Positions 11,201 through 17,802 of a stretch of 64,000 nt of DNA are shown piece after piece (position 1 is the stretch's first letter; each line of letters starts with the position of its first letter). The stretch comes from Symbiodinium natans. Its lineage: Eukaryota > Sar > Dinophyceae > Suessiales > Symbiodiniaceae. The stretch is taken from contig CAJNDS010002563.1 of assembly GCA_905221605.1 (NCBI GenBank), forward strand, positions 251,284 through 315,283. The letters run 5' to 3'. The translations under genes were made by a program, and so were the position numbers. The notes beneath the pieces were generated by a model. It was not told the DNA's origin, made no database searches, and was given only the letters and a program-made list of their open reading frames with translations.

Positions 11201-11500
11201 CTAAACCCTAAACCCTAAACCCTTTGGGGGGCAGCGCCTTTTTTTTACCTGAGATTTTGAAGGCTCTCTTGAGCATAAGTGGATCACAGGCTCCCAGCCC
11301 GAGAAAAAGACAAAAGCTGCCACCGAAACCTATAGAATAAGGGTTGTAGGGTTTAGGGTTTAGGGTTTAGGGTTTAGGTTTTAGGGTTTAGGGTTTAGGG
11401 CTAGGGTTCCGGGATCCCTCAGGTACAGGCGGGCTCGCGAGGCCGGCTGCCAGCCGGATGAGACCACCCGGGCGATCCTGAACTCCGCGCGCGTGGCGGA
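748..11500 (+). CDS. Multi-exon pentatricopeptide-repeat (PPR) protein gene, partial model
   Basis: At least nine short + strand islands in this span translate to PPR-type helix-turn-helix pieces. The recurring pattern is a (T/Y)(F/Y)NxLIxAAAxxGDLxxAExW helix pair followed by a loop containing xPN/xPD. PPR proteins are organellar RNA-binding proteins that act in editing, splicing, stability or translation, with each motif of about 35 residues recognising one base. Islands are separated by 0.5-3 kb of telomere-type repeats and foldback elements, and each encodes part of a motif, so motifs are completed only by splicing. Neither a start codon with a targeting peptide nor the true last exon can be fixed. 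The islands could belong to one gene or to two tandem PPR genes; one gene is the simpler reading. An intronless ORF (8341-9087) sits inside the span. Confidence 0.7.
1526..1625 (+). CDS. PPR exon
   Basis: The frame contains FNTLISAAAKTGDLQAAEQW, an almost canonical PPR motif. It is preceded by 'LNPEVT', the usual loop before the first helix. CCCTAAA-type repeat lies upstream. Downstream the frame runs on into CCTGAAGCC repeat, so the 3' boundary is approximate. Confidence 0.8.
1985..2115. mobile_element. Foldback-type repeat of the 'GGTATATAAGGG' family (copy 1)
   Basis: The sequence GGGTATATAAGGG flanked by GGGACC-like and GGGCC-rich segments recurs at 9661-9790, 15699-15808, 45408-45566 and 62463-62580. 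The ends of this copy are poorly defined. The TATATAAG core resembles a TATA box, but its recurrence in a repeat family argues against a promoter. Confidence 0.5.
2356..2437. repeat. (CCCTAAA)n array
   Basis: About eleven near-perfect heptamers abut the PPR exon at 2438, placing the array at the 3' end of an intron. Confidence 0.9.
2438..2500 (+). CDS. PPR exon
   Basis: The frame contains IDPNVVTYTTL, the conserved inter-helix loop and first-helix start of a PPR motif. It directly follows a CCCTAAA array. The 3' end is uncertain. Confidence 0.65.
2585..3310. repeat. Dispersed repeat block, copy A of pair with 28420-29000
   Basis: Two stretches match the region at 28.4-29.0 kb. The first covers about 2588-2715 and includes GGCGCAAGCCG and CCCGCCTCCCACAGCATGGG. 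The second covers about 2965-3300 and includes GTGCTGGTTGCCCAGGCC, CGTGACGGAATGAAGAA, CGCCTCGGACAGCGTGGGG and CACGAAGCTTTCGAGCTTGT. The middle differs. Open frames are not conserved between copies, so this looks like a non-coding repeat rather than a gene. Confidence 0.8.
3748..3800 (+). CDS. Degenerate PPR exon
   Basis: One frame reads ISAAANDGRLKKAQDPL, a recognisable PPR first helix and second-helix start. The other frames are also open, so this rests on motif resemblance and on its position between clear PPR exons. Confidence 0.5.
4098..4199 (+). CDS. Possible exon ending in TGA, family unknown
   Basis: The frame contains RRIILDHPNSKRIMARATQS and runs to TGA at 4197-4199. Two other + frames across the same DNA are also open (for example 3982-4320), so the frame choice is uncertain. 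Base composition is exon-like and the segment is free of telomeric repeats. Confidence 0.35.
   Translation, partial: RRIILDHPNSKRIMARATQSHLFASENDILLAA
4578..4622 (+). CDS. Possible short PPR-like exon
   Basis: After a CCGCAGCAG acceptor-like sequence the frame reads DWYERAAAKVAWATG, which resembles the second helix of a PPR motif. The piece is short, so the call is tentative. Confidence 0.35.
4827..5045. repeat. Long (CCCTAAA)n array
   Basis: About 30 tandem heptamers, nearly perfect from about 4910 to 5035. It is one of the longest arrays in the window and lies about 200 bp upstream of the PPR exon at 5239. Confidence 0.95.
5083..5116 (+). pseudogene. Partial duplicate of the start of the 5239 PPR exon
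   Basis: The sequence TGGCTTGAGGTACGGCCCAA followed by CGTGGCC matches about 26 bp at 5229-5255, the acceptor and first codons of the next exon, with one mismatch. It then runs into unrelated sequence with a stop. It is either a decoy acceptor or a fragment left by local duplication. Confidence 0.6.
5175..5227. repeat. (CCCTCAA)n variant array
   Basis: Six or seven homogeneous CCCTCAA heptamers lie directly before the PPR exon. They are a one-base variant of the CCCTAAA unit. Confidence 0.85.
5239..5345 (+). CDS. PPR exon
   Basis: The frame reads VRPNVA then MYNAVLSAAAKQGALRTAES and WFERMEAG, a complete PPR motif. CCCTCAA repeat abuts upstream and a TTTAGGG array begins within about 12 bp downstream, the inverted arrangement seen at many exons here. 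Confidence 0.85.
5908..6006 (+). CDS. PPR exon
   Basis: The frame includes ILPDKR, then TFSILMDACAKSADLEAE. It is flanked by CCCTAAA-type repeat on the left and a TTTAGGG array immediately on the right. The helix spacing at its end (EAEVFK) is one or two residues short of a standard motif. Confidence 0.8.
6331..6434. mobile_element. Foldback element, 'GGTAGCCCAGTGGTACC' family (copy 1)
   Basis: It begins AGCTACCAGTGGTGCC and ends ATGGTTGTTGGGCTACCAAG, with GGTTCCCTTATCAAGCAA inside. The same skeleton recurs at 44014, 44825, 51920, 52199 and 54260. This is typical of a short non-autonomous inverted-repeat element. Confidence 0.75.
6726..6804 (+). CDS. PPR exon
   Basis: The frame reads LEAAERWFERASVAGSK, then HDAITFSI: a second helix, the loop and the start of the next motif. 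Continuing in frame reaches TAA within about 10 codons, so a donor must lie near 6804. The next seen exon (7804) supplies the continuing LINAAA helix. Confidence 0.75.
7317..7463. repeat. (CCCTAAA)n array
   Basis: About 20 heptamers with a few one-base insertions, at the 3' side of the intron between the PPR exons at 6726 and 7804. Confidence 0.9.
7804..7873 (+). CDS. PPR exon
   Basis: The frame reads LINAAANKGDLEAAGKWLNE, a clear PPR helix pair. It completes the motif whose start (TFSI) is at the end of the 6726 exon. A foldback element begins at its 3' edge (7873). Confidence 0.75.
7873..8087. mobile_element. Foldback element, 'CTTGGAGGTTCATGGGTACTTA' family (copy 1), with internal TTTAGGG array
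   Basis: The left end is CTGGGAGGTTCATGGTACTT and the right end is ACTAAGTACCCTGAACGTCC, imperfect inverses. The internal CTGTACTTATATCC...GGGCACTTAGAGGGCTTAGA is shared with other copies. A TTTAGGG array of about 70 bp sits after CTGTATTTTA and is absent at that place from copies 34297 and 42579. Confidence 0.8.
8145..8190. repeat. Short perfect hairpin
   Basis: GAAACCTACT is followed four bases later by AGTAGGTTTC, a 10-bp stem with a short loop just upstream of the intronless ORF. Its function is unknown. It could be a remnant of a foldback element. Confidence 0.5.
8341..9087 (+). CDS. Intronless 248-aa protein with two 80-aa direct repeats, function unknown
   Basis: This is the only long uninterrupted coding frame in the window. 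Residues 1-80 are low complexity and charged, with a basic nuclear-localisation-like KRRRKEPEE at about 50-58 followed by an acidic/serine run (EDESSEASSSESEGSD). Residues about 90-168 and 170-248 are an in-phase duplication with an offset of exactly 240 bp. Each unit contains KATKLFKQLR, RMVKLGTGHP, LDDTS, LLRFWC and ITPDLYQP. The differences between units (for example RRRM/RTRM, KDSLKL/NANFDL) keep the frame and look like protein-level constraint. ATG 8341 is the first Met after an in-frame TGA at 8317. No family is recognised. It lies between PPR exons 7804 and 10244, so it is nested in an intron if the PPR model is right. The lack of introns and a 10-A tract about 67 bp after the stop (9154-9163) could mean a retroposed cDNA. 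I see no spliced-leader relic upstream. Confidence 0.85.
   Translation: MSAEPVRAQAAAPLQLCSPSSKGAASTLHTSIAMRRTASPGHDLPPEAKRRRKEPEELQGAEDESSEASSSESEGSDVSRHAASDSIVQAMMNHTAKQLVSRLRSMPRQEAKAKATKLFKQLRRRMVKLGTGHPQLDDTSTDLLRFWCKDSLKLDLPVITPDLYQPLEDENMGLVAKALVSKLSSMTPQEAKEKATKLFKQLRTRMVKLGTGHPDLDDTSVELLRFWCNANFDLDLPAITPDLYQPTA
9154..9163 (+). other. A10 tract downstream of the intronless ORF
   Basis: A run of ten A lies about 67 bp after the TAG. It may be the trace of a poly(A) tail from retroposition, or chance. Confidence 0.3.
9371..9427 (+). CDS. Possible terminal exon
   Basis: After GTAAG/AG-like sequence the frame reads AQRVQANLDTDALSLASD and then TAG. Flanks are CCCTAAA (left) and TTTAGGG-type (right). 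It could be an exon of the PPR gene or a short independent exon. Confidence 0.4.
   Translation, partial: AQRVQANLDTDALSLASD
9661..9790. mobile_element. Foldback element, 'GGTATATAAGGG' family, with perfect 12-bp ends
   Basis: The left end CTAAGGGTAGCT and right end AGCTACCCTTAG are exact inverse complements. Inside are GGTATATAAGGGGTATA and CCATTTAAGGGCCC, shared with the 45.4 and 62.5 kb copies. GGTCCAC occurs next to both ends (left with one spacer base) and may be the target-site duplication. Confidence 0.8.
9868..9978. repeat. (TTTAGGG)n array
   Basis: About 15 perfect heptamers in the opposite orientation to the arrays upstream of exons. It lies in the intron 5' of the 10244 exon. Confidence 0.95.
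10244..10300 (+). CDS. PPR exon
   Basis: The frame reads SLLAAASRAGDLDIGSW preceded by N. It is a PPR helix pair, although the normal AExW of helix two is changed to IGSW. Upstream sequence in this frame is disrupted, so the acceptor lies close to 10243. Confidence 0.65.
10624..10682. repeat. (GA)n simple repeat
   Basis: An interrupted GAGAGA tract with GGGAGA and GATAGA variants. Confidence 0.9.
11097..11223. repeat. (CCCTAAA)n array
   Basis: Eighteen heptamers, two of them CCTTAAA variants. Confidence 0.95.
11424..11500 (+). CDS. PPR exon (last seen)
   Basis: The frame reads YRRAREAGCQPDETTRAIL then NSARVA. The QPDETT loop and helix start are PPR-like and plausibly C-terminal. Unusually, TTTAGGG arrays lie on both sides. 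Confidence 0.65.
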
Positions 11501-11848
11501 AGCAAAACAAGATCCTTTAGGGACCGCAAGGCTGCAGGATTTAGGGTTTAGGGTTTAGGGTTTAGTGTGTTGGGGTGATGGGGTGTTAGGGTGATAGGGT
11601 GTTAGGGTCTTAGGGTCAGGGTTTGTGTTTAGGGTTTAGTATAGGGTCTTAAGGAACCCCCTAACCCTAGGTTCCCTGATACTCCCCATGTGTCAGGCTC
11701 CCTCAGCTTCCCTGAGGGTACGGCAATAGTCACCCCTGCACGTGTACCAAGCCAAACAGACTCGAACCCCTCCGCCGCGAAGCCCTGAAGCCTAAACGCT
11801 TTCTTCCCCAATCCCTCTATCCCTTCAATTCAGAATCCCCCAGAATAC

Positions 11849-11932
11849 CCATAAACCCTAAACCCTAAACCCTAAACCGTAAACCCTAAACCCTAAACCC
11901 TAAACCCTAAACCCTAAACCCTAAACCCTAAG
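11849..11932. repeat. (CCCTAAA)n array
   Basis: Eleven or twelve heptamers. Confidence 0.9.
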
Positions 11933-12015
11933 AAAGCTCTCCTCACTCCTAAGCCATTGGGAGCCCGAACCCCGAATCCTTGCAGGCGAATCCTGCAGTC
12001 AACCCTAGCCCCCTA

Positions 12016-12165
12016 AATTTAAGAGCCTCCGGCTCAAGCCGCCGACCCCGCTGGAGCATAGTTGAGAGGTCTAAACCCGCTCGCATGAAAGATCATCCCA
12101 ACCTGCTCGGCAGAGTTCTGTGAATCGTTTGGGGGGGGTAGGGGGTAGCACCAGGACAAGCTCAA
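12016..12165. repeat. Dispersed repeat block, copy of 29036-29185
   Basis: The sequences TTTAAGAGCCTCCGGCTCAA, CCGCTGGAGCATAGTTGAGA, GTCTAAACCCGCTCGCATG and GCTCGGCAGAGTTCTGTGAA, then a GGGGGTAGCACCAGGACA segment, are nearly identical at 29.0 kb. Both copies are followed by a G-rich tract. Confidence 0.9.
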
Positions 12166-12345
12166 GCCAAAAAGACAGGTGGGTGGGGTGGGGGGGCAGG
12201 GGGGTGGGGGGGGGGGTTGGGGGAGGGGGGGTGGGGGGGGTCGGTGCACAATTTTTTCGTGGAGGACCGCGCCACCCGCACAGCGTAAACAGGGGGTTCA
12301 GCACGGGGGGGTAGGGGCGCCCTCAGCAAAATCAGCGTTTCCCGC
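12165..12345. repeat. G-rich low-complexity tract and spacer
   Basis: GGTGGGG-type sequence of about 65 bp, then a unique spacer. That spacer includes GGTGCACAATTTTTTCGT, whose inverse complement occurs in the second block at 29.45 kb. Open frames across it are low-complexity artefacts. Confidence 0.8.
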
Positions 12346-12346
12346 C

Positions 12347-12347
<1 letters not shown>

Positions 12348-12432
<85 letters not shown>

Positions 12433-12469
12433 ACCCCCCCCCCCCCCACCCCCCCCCCCCCCCCCCCCC
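12348..12469. repeat. Poly(C) tract, 85 consecutive C
   Basis: Positions 12348-12432 are uninterrupted C; after single A interruptions at 12433 and 12448 the tract continues to 12469. This has strong i-motif/G-quadruplex potential and is also a place where assemblies err in length. Confidence 0.9.
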
Positions 12470-12497
12470 GCGTTTTGGGCCCTTTTGAGATTCTAAG

Positions 12498-12580
12498 TTG
12501 GGATGTTCCCCCTTATAGGATTATAGTACCCCATTATTAATCCCTGTTAAGGACTGGAAGTATAAGGGGGAACATCCCAA
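12498..12580. mobile_element. MITE-like element with perfect 20-bp TIRs and 10-bp target duplication
   Basis: The element is 83 bp. The left terminus is TTGGGATGTTCCCCCTTATA and the right terminus is its exact inverse complement. AGATTCTAAG occurs immediately on both sides (12488-12497 and 12581-12590), a perfect 10-bp target-site duplication. A 9-11 bp duplication would fit a Mutator-type transposase acting in trans; no transposase is encoded here. Degenerate copies are at 14060, 14830, 15946, 19151, 39589 and 54967. Confidence 0.92.
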
Positions 12581-12639
12581 AGATTCTAAGGCGTAACCTA
12601 CAAGGAAAGTAGGTCTTCGGTGTCTGAAGGTAGAGGTTT

Positions 12640-12826
12640 AGGGGTTTAGGGGTTTAGGGGTTTATGAACCGGTCGTCGGACGATCCAGGCGAGACAGGGT
12701 TTAGGGGTTTAGGGGTTTAGGGGTTTAGGGGTTTAGGGGTTTAGGGGGTTAGGGGTTTAGGGGTTTAGGGGTTTAGGGGTTTAGGGTTTAGGGTTTAGGG
12801 GTTTAGGGTTTAGGGTTTAGGGTTTA
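12640..12826. repeat. (TTTAGGGG)n octamer variant array
   Basis: Most units carry an extra G (TTTAGGGG). A unique 37-bp island, GAACCGGTCGTCGGACGATC and following, interrupts it near 12665-12700. The array reverts to TTTAGGG heptamers at its end. Confidence 0.9.
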
Positions 12827-12830
12827 TAGG

Positions 12831-12880
12831 GTCCGCCGACCCTGGCGGCGTGTTGGATGGGAAAAGGAGGTGAAAACCTC
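12831..12880. repeat. Repeat arm, inverse copy of 29490-29565
   Basis: CCGCCGACCCTGGCGGCGT followed by TTGGATGGG and AAACCTCCCTCT is the inverse complement of sequence near the right end of the block at 29.5 kb. Confidence 0.8.
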
Positions 12881-13073
12881 CCTCTGTATTGTCAGGGTTT
12901 GGGGTTCTCAACCTTTGCAGGAGAGGGGTTTAGGACTTTGAGGCTTTGTGGCTTTATGGTTTCGGGTTCGGGGCGTATAAGGCCCCTGAACTCCATGGCA
13001 GGCAATTAGCCGCAACCAGAAAGAAAGCAAGCCCCACGGCCTGGCATTTAGGGAGTAGGGTTTAGGGCCTCGA

Positions 13074-13225
13074 GCTCAGGGCTTAGGGCTTAGGGCTTAG
13101 GGCTTAGGACTTAGGGCTTAGGGCTTAGGGCTTAGGGCTTAGGGCTTAGGGCTTAGGGCTTAGGGCTTCGGGCTTAGGGCTTAGGGCTTAGGGCTTAGGG
13201 CTTAGGGCTTAGGCTTAGAGCTTAG
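13074..13225. repeat. (TTAGGGC)n variant array
   Basis: About 20 highly homogeneous GGGCTTA heptamers. It is a single-base-variant version of the telomere unit, amplified as its own array. Confidence 0.95.
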
Positions 13226-13653
13226 GCTTTGGGCTTCGGTCTCAGATAGCTCATGTGGACCTTGACTGGGATTTAGGGATTGAGGGGGGGCCTTTTTGGT
13301 ACACATGGAAGATGCCGTAAGAGACCCATCCAAATAAGCAAAAGCAAACGGAGGGCAATACTCGCAAACAGCCCCCCCCCCCCCCCCATCCAGGTAAGTG
13401 AATTATTCAAGTGAGGGCTTAGGGCAGGGCAGTTGGGTCCCCCTAAACCTTAAACCCTAAACATCCCTAAGCGCTAAACCCTAAACCCTAACCCCTAGAT
13501 CCTACGCCCTAAACCCTAAACCCTAAACCCTAGATCCTACGCAAGCCCTTAGTAGTTCCGCCGGTCCTGCGGCATTCTCTCCACCCCGGTCCTTTCCATG
13601 CGCCACGGCTGACGCAGACGCTTCATCACGCCTCAGTGGTGTTTAGCCACGGA

Positions 13654-13720
13654 GCAGGTCCTACACGCCGGCGATGAGAACGTGCGGATGGCAATCCGCT
13701 CGTTAGGAGACCTCTCCCTC
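13654..13720 (+). CDS. Possible exon, family unknown
   Basis: The frame reads EQVLHAGDENVRMAIRSLGD then LSL. It is stop-free with exon-like composition and is followed by CCCTAAA repeats. Confidence 0.4.
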
Positions 13721-13829
13721 AAACCCTAAACCCTAAACCCTAAACCCTAAACCCTAAACCCTGAACCCTGAACCCTGAACCCTAAGCCCTAATTAATCCC
13801 TAAACCGTTTGCCTAAAGCCTAAACCCTA

Positions 13830-13942
13830 AGAGCGAGGCCCCGTTTGACCGGCCACCGCCACTCCACCTGTCCGGCCGGGCAAGTGACAGTGAATCCGCC
13901 CTGGAAGCCGAAGTTCACCGTCGCCTCCGGGACCCGAAGCCC
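13830..13942 (+). CDS. Possible exon, family unknown
   Basis: The frame includes RASDSESALEAEVHRRLRD. It is GC-rich and flanked by CCCTAAA-type repeats on both sides. Confidence 0.4.
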
Positions 13943-14059
13943 TTAAACCCTAAACCCTGGACCCTAAACCCTAAACCCTAAACCCTAAACCCTAAACCCC
14001 CATTGCCGGGAAGTCACCAGGCATAAGGGGTCCTTGTCAGTAAGCCCTTAGCCCTAAAC

Positions 14060-14095
14060 TTGGGAAGCTCCCCCTTATACTAGCAGTCCTTAAGC
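14060..14095. mobile_element. Half copy of the TTGGGATGTTCCCCC MITE
   Basis: TTGGGAAGCTCCCCCTTATA then CTAGCAGTCCTTAA matches the left half of the 54967 copy. No right half is visible. Confidence 0.6.
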
Positions 14096-14829
14096 CCTTG
14101 ACCTCTCAACTTGCCCGAGGGGGCTTTGCAGATTTCGGGGGTCTATTTAGGCTTTAGGGTTTTGGGTTTAGGGTCTTGGGTCCTTGGGCGCAAGGATCGT
14201 CCAAAGCTAGCCGAAATTACGACTGTTTGCTTAAGAACTCCTCAACAAAAATGAAGAATGATAGTCCCGACATTGTCCTTAGAAGGAAGAATACTTGTAT
14301 ATATTGGAGGGTTTTTTTCAGCAAGTAGTAGAGAATTTAGGTTCTAAAGGGCTTGCAAAGGCCCCCCCAGCCCGAAGCCACAAAGAAACTAAAGCCTCAA
14401 CCCAAACCAAAACATAAAAGCGTCCCTAAACCCTAAACCCGACCGGACGGGTTTAGGGTGTAGGGACCCCTTTATGTTTTAGTTTGGGTGAGTTTTTAGG
14501 GCTTGTGGTTGAGGGGTTAGCGTTCAGACGTCTTCGCTCTATTCTCGGGGTACCTTTTACCCTTATTGGCCTTGTAATAAAATTGAGCAACGGCAGAAAA
14601 TGAATAATTTATGGCTATTTGGCAACCTTTGCCCCTTAGACAGATACAAATCCTAAGCTCTTAAGCCTTGCATATGCACGAAACCCTAAAAGAGTTTAGG
14701 GTTTAGGGTTTAGGGCTTACGGCTTAGGGTTTAGGGTTTAGGGTTTAGGGTTTAGGGTTATCTCCAGTCACCACTCTCCAAATCCTCGAACATCTGAGCC
14801 CCGGACCCTCCGAGGCCTAGGGTTGGACC

Positions 14830-14874
14830 TTGGGATGTGCCCCCCCTGATACTAACAGTCCTTAAAAGAGATTA
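14830..14874. mobile_element. Half copy of the same MITE, abutting a CCCTAAA array
   Basis: TTGGGATGTGCCCCCCCTGA then ACTAACAGTCCTTAAAAGAG matches the left half of the element. The CCCTAAA array at 14876 begins exactly where the right half should follow. Confidence 0.65.
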
Positions 14875-14875
14875 A

Positions 14876-14955
14876 ACTAAACCCTAAACCCTAAACCCTA
14901 AACCCTAAACCCTAAACCCTAAACCCTAAACCCTAAACCCTAAACCCTAAACCCT
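14876..14955. repeat. (CCCTAAA)n array
   Basis: Eleven perfect heptamers that appear to interrupt or replace the right half of a MITE. Confidence 0.95.
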
Positions 14956-14977
14956 ATTCAGGATTGCGAGTAGAAGG

Positions 14978-15080
14978 GGAACTTCTTCGAGTTGAGCCCC
15001 TCATTTGTGCCTACGAGGTCTCTGGAGGCCCAGAAGAAGCGAAATGAGAAGGACTCGAAGCCTGCCTGGCCACTCGGCAA
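14978..15080 (+). CDS. Possible exon, family unknown
   Basis: The frame includes PTRSLEAQKKRNEKDSKPAW. It lies between two CCCTAAA arrays. Confidence 0.4.
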
Positions 15081-15300
15081 ACCCTAAACCCTAAACCCTA
15101 ACCCTAAACCCTAAACCCTAAACCCTAAACCCTAAACACCCGGCAGATGTCGAAGACGCAGGGGGACCTGGACACAATTGGGCAAAGAAGCGTTTAGACT
15201 CTTCCTATGGGGTTTCCGTCGCTTTCAGTTTTTTTTTAGTAGTTTGTGGTGTAGAGTTGAAACTCAGTGTCTAGGGATATTGCTTGCAAAAATGTAGACA

Positions 15301-15370
15301 TCGCCCTCTGCCCCCATCGCGAAAGCAGCGCTGCTCTCCGGACGATGGGTTGGGAGTACCGAGATTCCCA
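15301..15370 (+). CDS. Possible exon, family unknown
   Basis: The frame reads SPSAPIAKAALLSGRWVGST. It has no repeats and no family is recognised. Confidence 0.35.
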
Positions 15371-15409
15371 AACCGCAGGCCCTAAACCTTAAATACTGAA
15401 CCCACATCA

Positions 15410-15508
15410 CCCTAAACCCTAAACCCTAAACCCTAAACCCTAAACCCTAAACCCTAAACCCTAAACCCTAAACCCTAAACCCTAAACCCTAAACCCTAAA
15501 CCCTAAAC
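15410..15508. repeat. (CCCTAAA)n array
   Basis: Fourteen perfect heptamers. Confidence 0.95.
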
Positions 15509-15698
15509 CGCCACAAAGCCACACTTTCAGGCACAAGGTCCCCCCCATCCTCCAGCTTGTGAGTTTTGGGAGACCACCCATTGAAGTGCCGAAGCCTGGG
15601 AAAATCACCCACTCCCACTGAAGTCCCGAAGCCCTCAACAGGTTGGGAAGCTTTCGGGGCAGTGTCATGGGCCCTGAGTATATGATCCCTAGCCTCAT

Positions 15699-15808
15699 CT
15701 AAAGGGGGGTGATTTACAGCCCCTTAAATTTGTGTGGGGTATATAAGGGGTAGAAGAGGGGTACCCTTTAAGGGCCCATTCTATGGGACCATATACCTCA
15801 CTTAGACT
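15699..15808. mobile_element. 'GGTATATAAGGG' family foldback repeat
   Basis: It contains GGGGTATATAAGGGGTAGA and ACCCTTTAAGGGCCCATTCT, matching the 9.7 and 45.4 kb copies. The ends are degenerate. Confidence 0.6.
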
Positions 15809-15875
15809 AGGGTTTAGGGTTTAGGGTTTAGGGTTTAGGGTTTACGGTTTAGGGTCGACACAGTTTCTGCCCCAG

Positions 15876-15936
15876 GGCGACAGCAGGAAAAGCTTTTCGC
15901 ACCATCGAGGGCCAGGGGCCCAACAAATTGGTTAAG
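15876..15936 (+). CDS. Possible exon, family unknown
   Basis: It follows a convincing acceptor (CAGTTTCTGCCCCAG). The frame reads ATAGKAFRTIEGQGPNKL. A TTTAGGG array lies just upstream. Confidence 0.45.
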
Positions 15937-15945
15937 GGTTTAGGG

Positions 15946-16046
15946 TTGTGATGTTTGATCGTACACGAACAATCCTAGACAGGGAATATAAGAGGGTGTT
16001 ACCATAATCTCTATTAGGGACTGTTCGCAGAAGGGGGAACATCCCA
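15946..16046. mobile_element. TTGGGATGTTCCCCC MITE, degenerate left end
   Basis: The left end TTGTGATGTT is diverged. The right half GACTGTTCGCAGAAGGGGGA then ACATCCCAA is well preserved. The length of about 101 bp equals the 54967 copy. Confidence 0.7.
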
Positions 16047-16380
16047 AGCTTAGGGGTTTAGGAGCTTAGGGGTTCGGGTCTTTGGCTTTGTCGGGTTTGG
16101 GTTCAGGAGTTAGAGCTTTAGGTTTCTTTTCTCCCAACCCCTAAACCCTAAACCCGAAACCCTAAACCCTAAACTCTAAACCCTAAACCCTAAACCCTAA
16201 ACCCTAAACCCTAAACCTAGGGTTTGGCCCCTCAGCTTTTCGATTACTGGGGACTCTGGGGGCTTGATTTGGGGCTGCTGGGTTCAAGTCAAGAGGAGAG
16301 CCGGGTATTTCCCAGAAAACGGGTTTAGGGTTTAGGGTTTAGGGTTTAGGGCTTAGGGTTTAGGGTTTAGGGACCCACGT

Positions 16381-16641
16381 ATGGACCGCCCAGAATGGTA
16401 TCACCCTTTTTGTAAGAACCCCCCCAAAGCAGGGTTTCTGGAAGTGTTTGCAGCAAGCAAAGCAGAGGTTTTCGGACCAGCATCGAAAGCAGTAGGGCAT
16501 CGCAGGCAGAAATCAAACAGAACTGCGAATAGCACGAATGACAGTTCTTCAAGGGGCAACAGCTGCAACACTGAAAGTGTCATGAGTTTGCAGATGCGAA
16601 CGGACGTGTGCCCTCAACCCCAAACCAGAAACCCCATCTAA
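16381..16641. other. Unique sequence with open + frame, coding status unclear
   Basis: A + frame is open for 86 codons and a - frame is open opposite it. The composition is not the GC-rich pattern of the exon islands and no motif is recognised. I do not call a gene. Confidence 0.3.
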
Positions 16642-16817
16642 CTTCCCAGAATACTCATTCAACTTAGTTGGGACGCTGTATACAAAAGGTTTGGGGCTTG
16701 AAGGGTTCATAGCCACTAACCTCGGTGTACTTTGGGTATAAGCCCTTAAACCCTAAACCCCTCAACCCAAGCCCCTCTTTAAACCCCCAACGAAAGCAAG
16801 CCCTAATCTACTACCAG

Positions 16818-16959
16818 CCCTGCCCCCCCCCCCCACCCCCCCCCTCCCCCTCCCCCTCCCCCCCCTCCCCCTCCCCCTCCCCCTCCCCCTCCCCCCTCCC
16901 CCTCCCCCCCCCTCCCCCCCCTCCCCCCCCCCCCCCCCTCCCCCCCCCCCCCCTCCCCC
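16818..16959. repeat. C-rich (CCCCCT)n tract
   Basis: About 140 bp of C with regular T interruptions. Proline-rich and glycine-rich open frames across it are artefacts of composition. Confidence 0.95.
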
Positions 16960-17090
16960 AAAAAAGACAAGGAAAAAGACATAAATATCTTAATAAAAAC
17001 AATAAGAAAATAAAACTAAACGAACAAAAGCTGAAGAAGCTTAAGCCGAAACAGTATCAGCAGGTAGTGGAAATGGGTCGCCTGAGGCCT

Positions 17091-17156
17091 GATGAAGCAG
17101 ATGCGGGCCGACCAAGCTGCTCAGATGGCCATAGGGGTCTCTCAAGCTACGTAAAT
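17091..17156 (+). CDS. Possible terminal exon
   Basis: One frame reads LMKQMRADQAAQMAIGVSQA then T and TAA. A competing frame is also open through the same DNA. Confidence 0.3.
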
Positions 17157-17527
17157 GAACTCCAAAACCGTAAACCCTAAACCCTAAACTCGTAACTCCA
17201 AAACCCCGACCCGAAACCCTAAAGCCCTAGAGCCCTAAAGCCCTCTAATCCCTCAAGCCCTGAATGGAGCTATGGGGAGGTTAGGACCATGCGGCCTAGC
17301 ATACACTTTCTTAGCTTTAGGGCATAATGTTCGGGTGCCTTTAATCAAACACCCCCCCCCCCGCGCAGGATTTTGTTTTGGTTTCCGGGGTTTTGAGGGT
17401 GGAACAACAAGAGGTGGTTGAAATTCAAATATTCCTGGGGTGGGGGTCTGGGTTCTGGGGGTCGGGGGGGGGTCAGCTGTCAAGGAGGCAGAGCGCAGAG
17501 GTCGGGTGCTTAAGTCTCTGAGCCTAT

Positions 17528-17600
17528 CTTTGTGGTACTTTACCGTAACTTTAGATCCTTACCTTCTTTGGGTTTATTGGGTTCCTTAATAAGGCAGCTA
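17528..17600. repeat. Dispersed repeat 'CTTTGTGGTGCTTTACYGTAAC', copy 1
   Basis: CTTTGTGGTACTTTACCGTA, ACTTTAGATCCTTA, TTGGGTTTATTGGGTTCCTT and AATAAGGCAGCT recur at 20704-20783. It is probably a short non-autonomous element whose ends are unclear. Confidence 0.75.
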
Positions 17601-17665
17601 AAATTTTAATTTTTTTAGCTACCCTCCTAAGTGCAGCCAAGCTACTAATTCCCTACTACGGTCAG

Positions 17666-17733
17666 TTGTGCGTCGCAGTCGAGATGCCATGCTCAAGGAG
17701 GCTGCTATTGGCACTAAATGGAGACAGCACTGA
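17666..17733 (+). CDS. Possible terminal exon
   Basis: After GGTCAG the frame reads VRRSRDAMLKEAAIGTKWRQ then H and TGA. A second frame is open for about 58 codons in the same DNA, so the frame choice is uncertain. Confidence 0.4.
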
Positions 17734-17802
17734 TTTTGCCTGGGTGCACATTTCCATTTGGATCGCCGGGCCTACGGAAGCTGATCCCATGGAATGCCCC
17801 AA

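Noticed and set aside
12155-12180. Possible inverse dinoflagellate spliced-leader relic (CTCAAGCCAAAAAG)
   Set aside because: It matches only about 12 of the expected bases with mismatches, has no adjacent coding sequence and is not repeated.
12034-12496. Poly-Pro/poly-Gly frames over the C tract
   Set aside because: Composition artefact of the 85-C run and G-rich tract.
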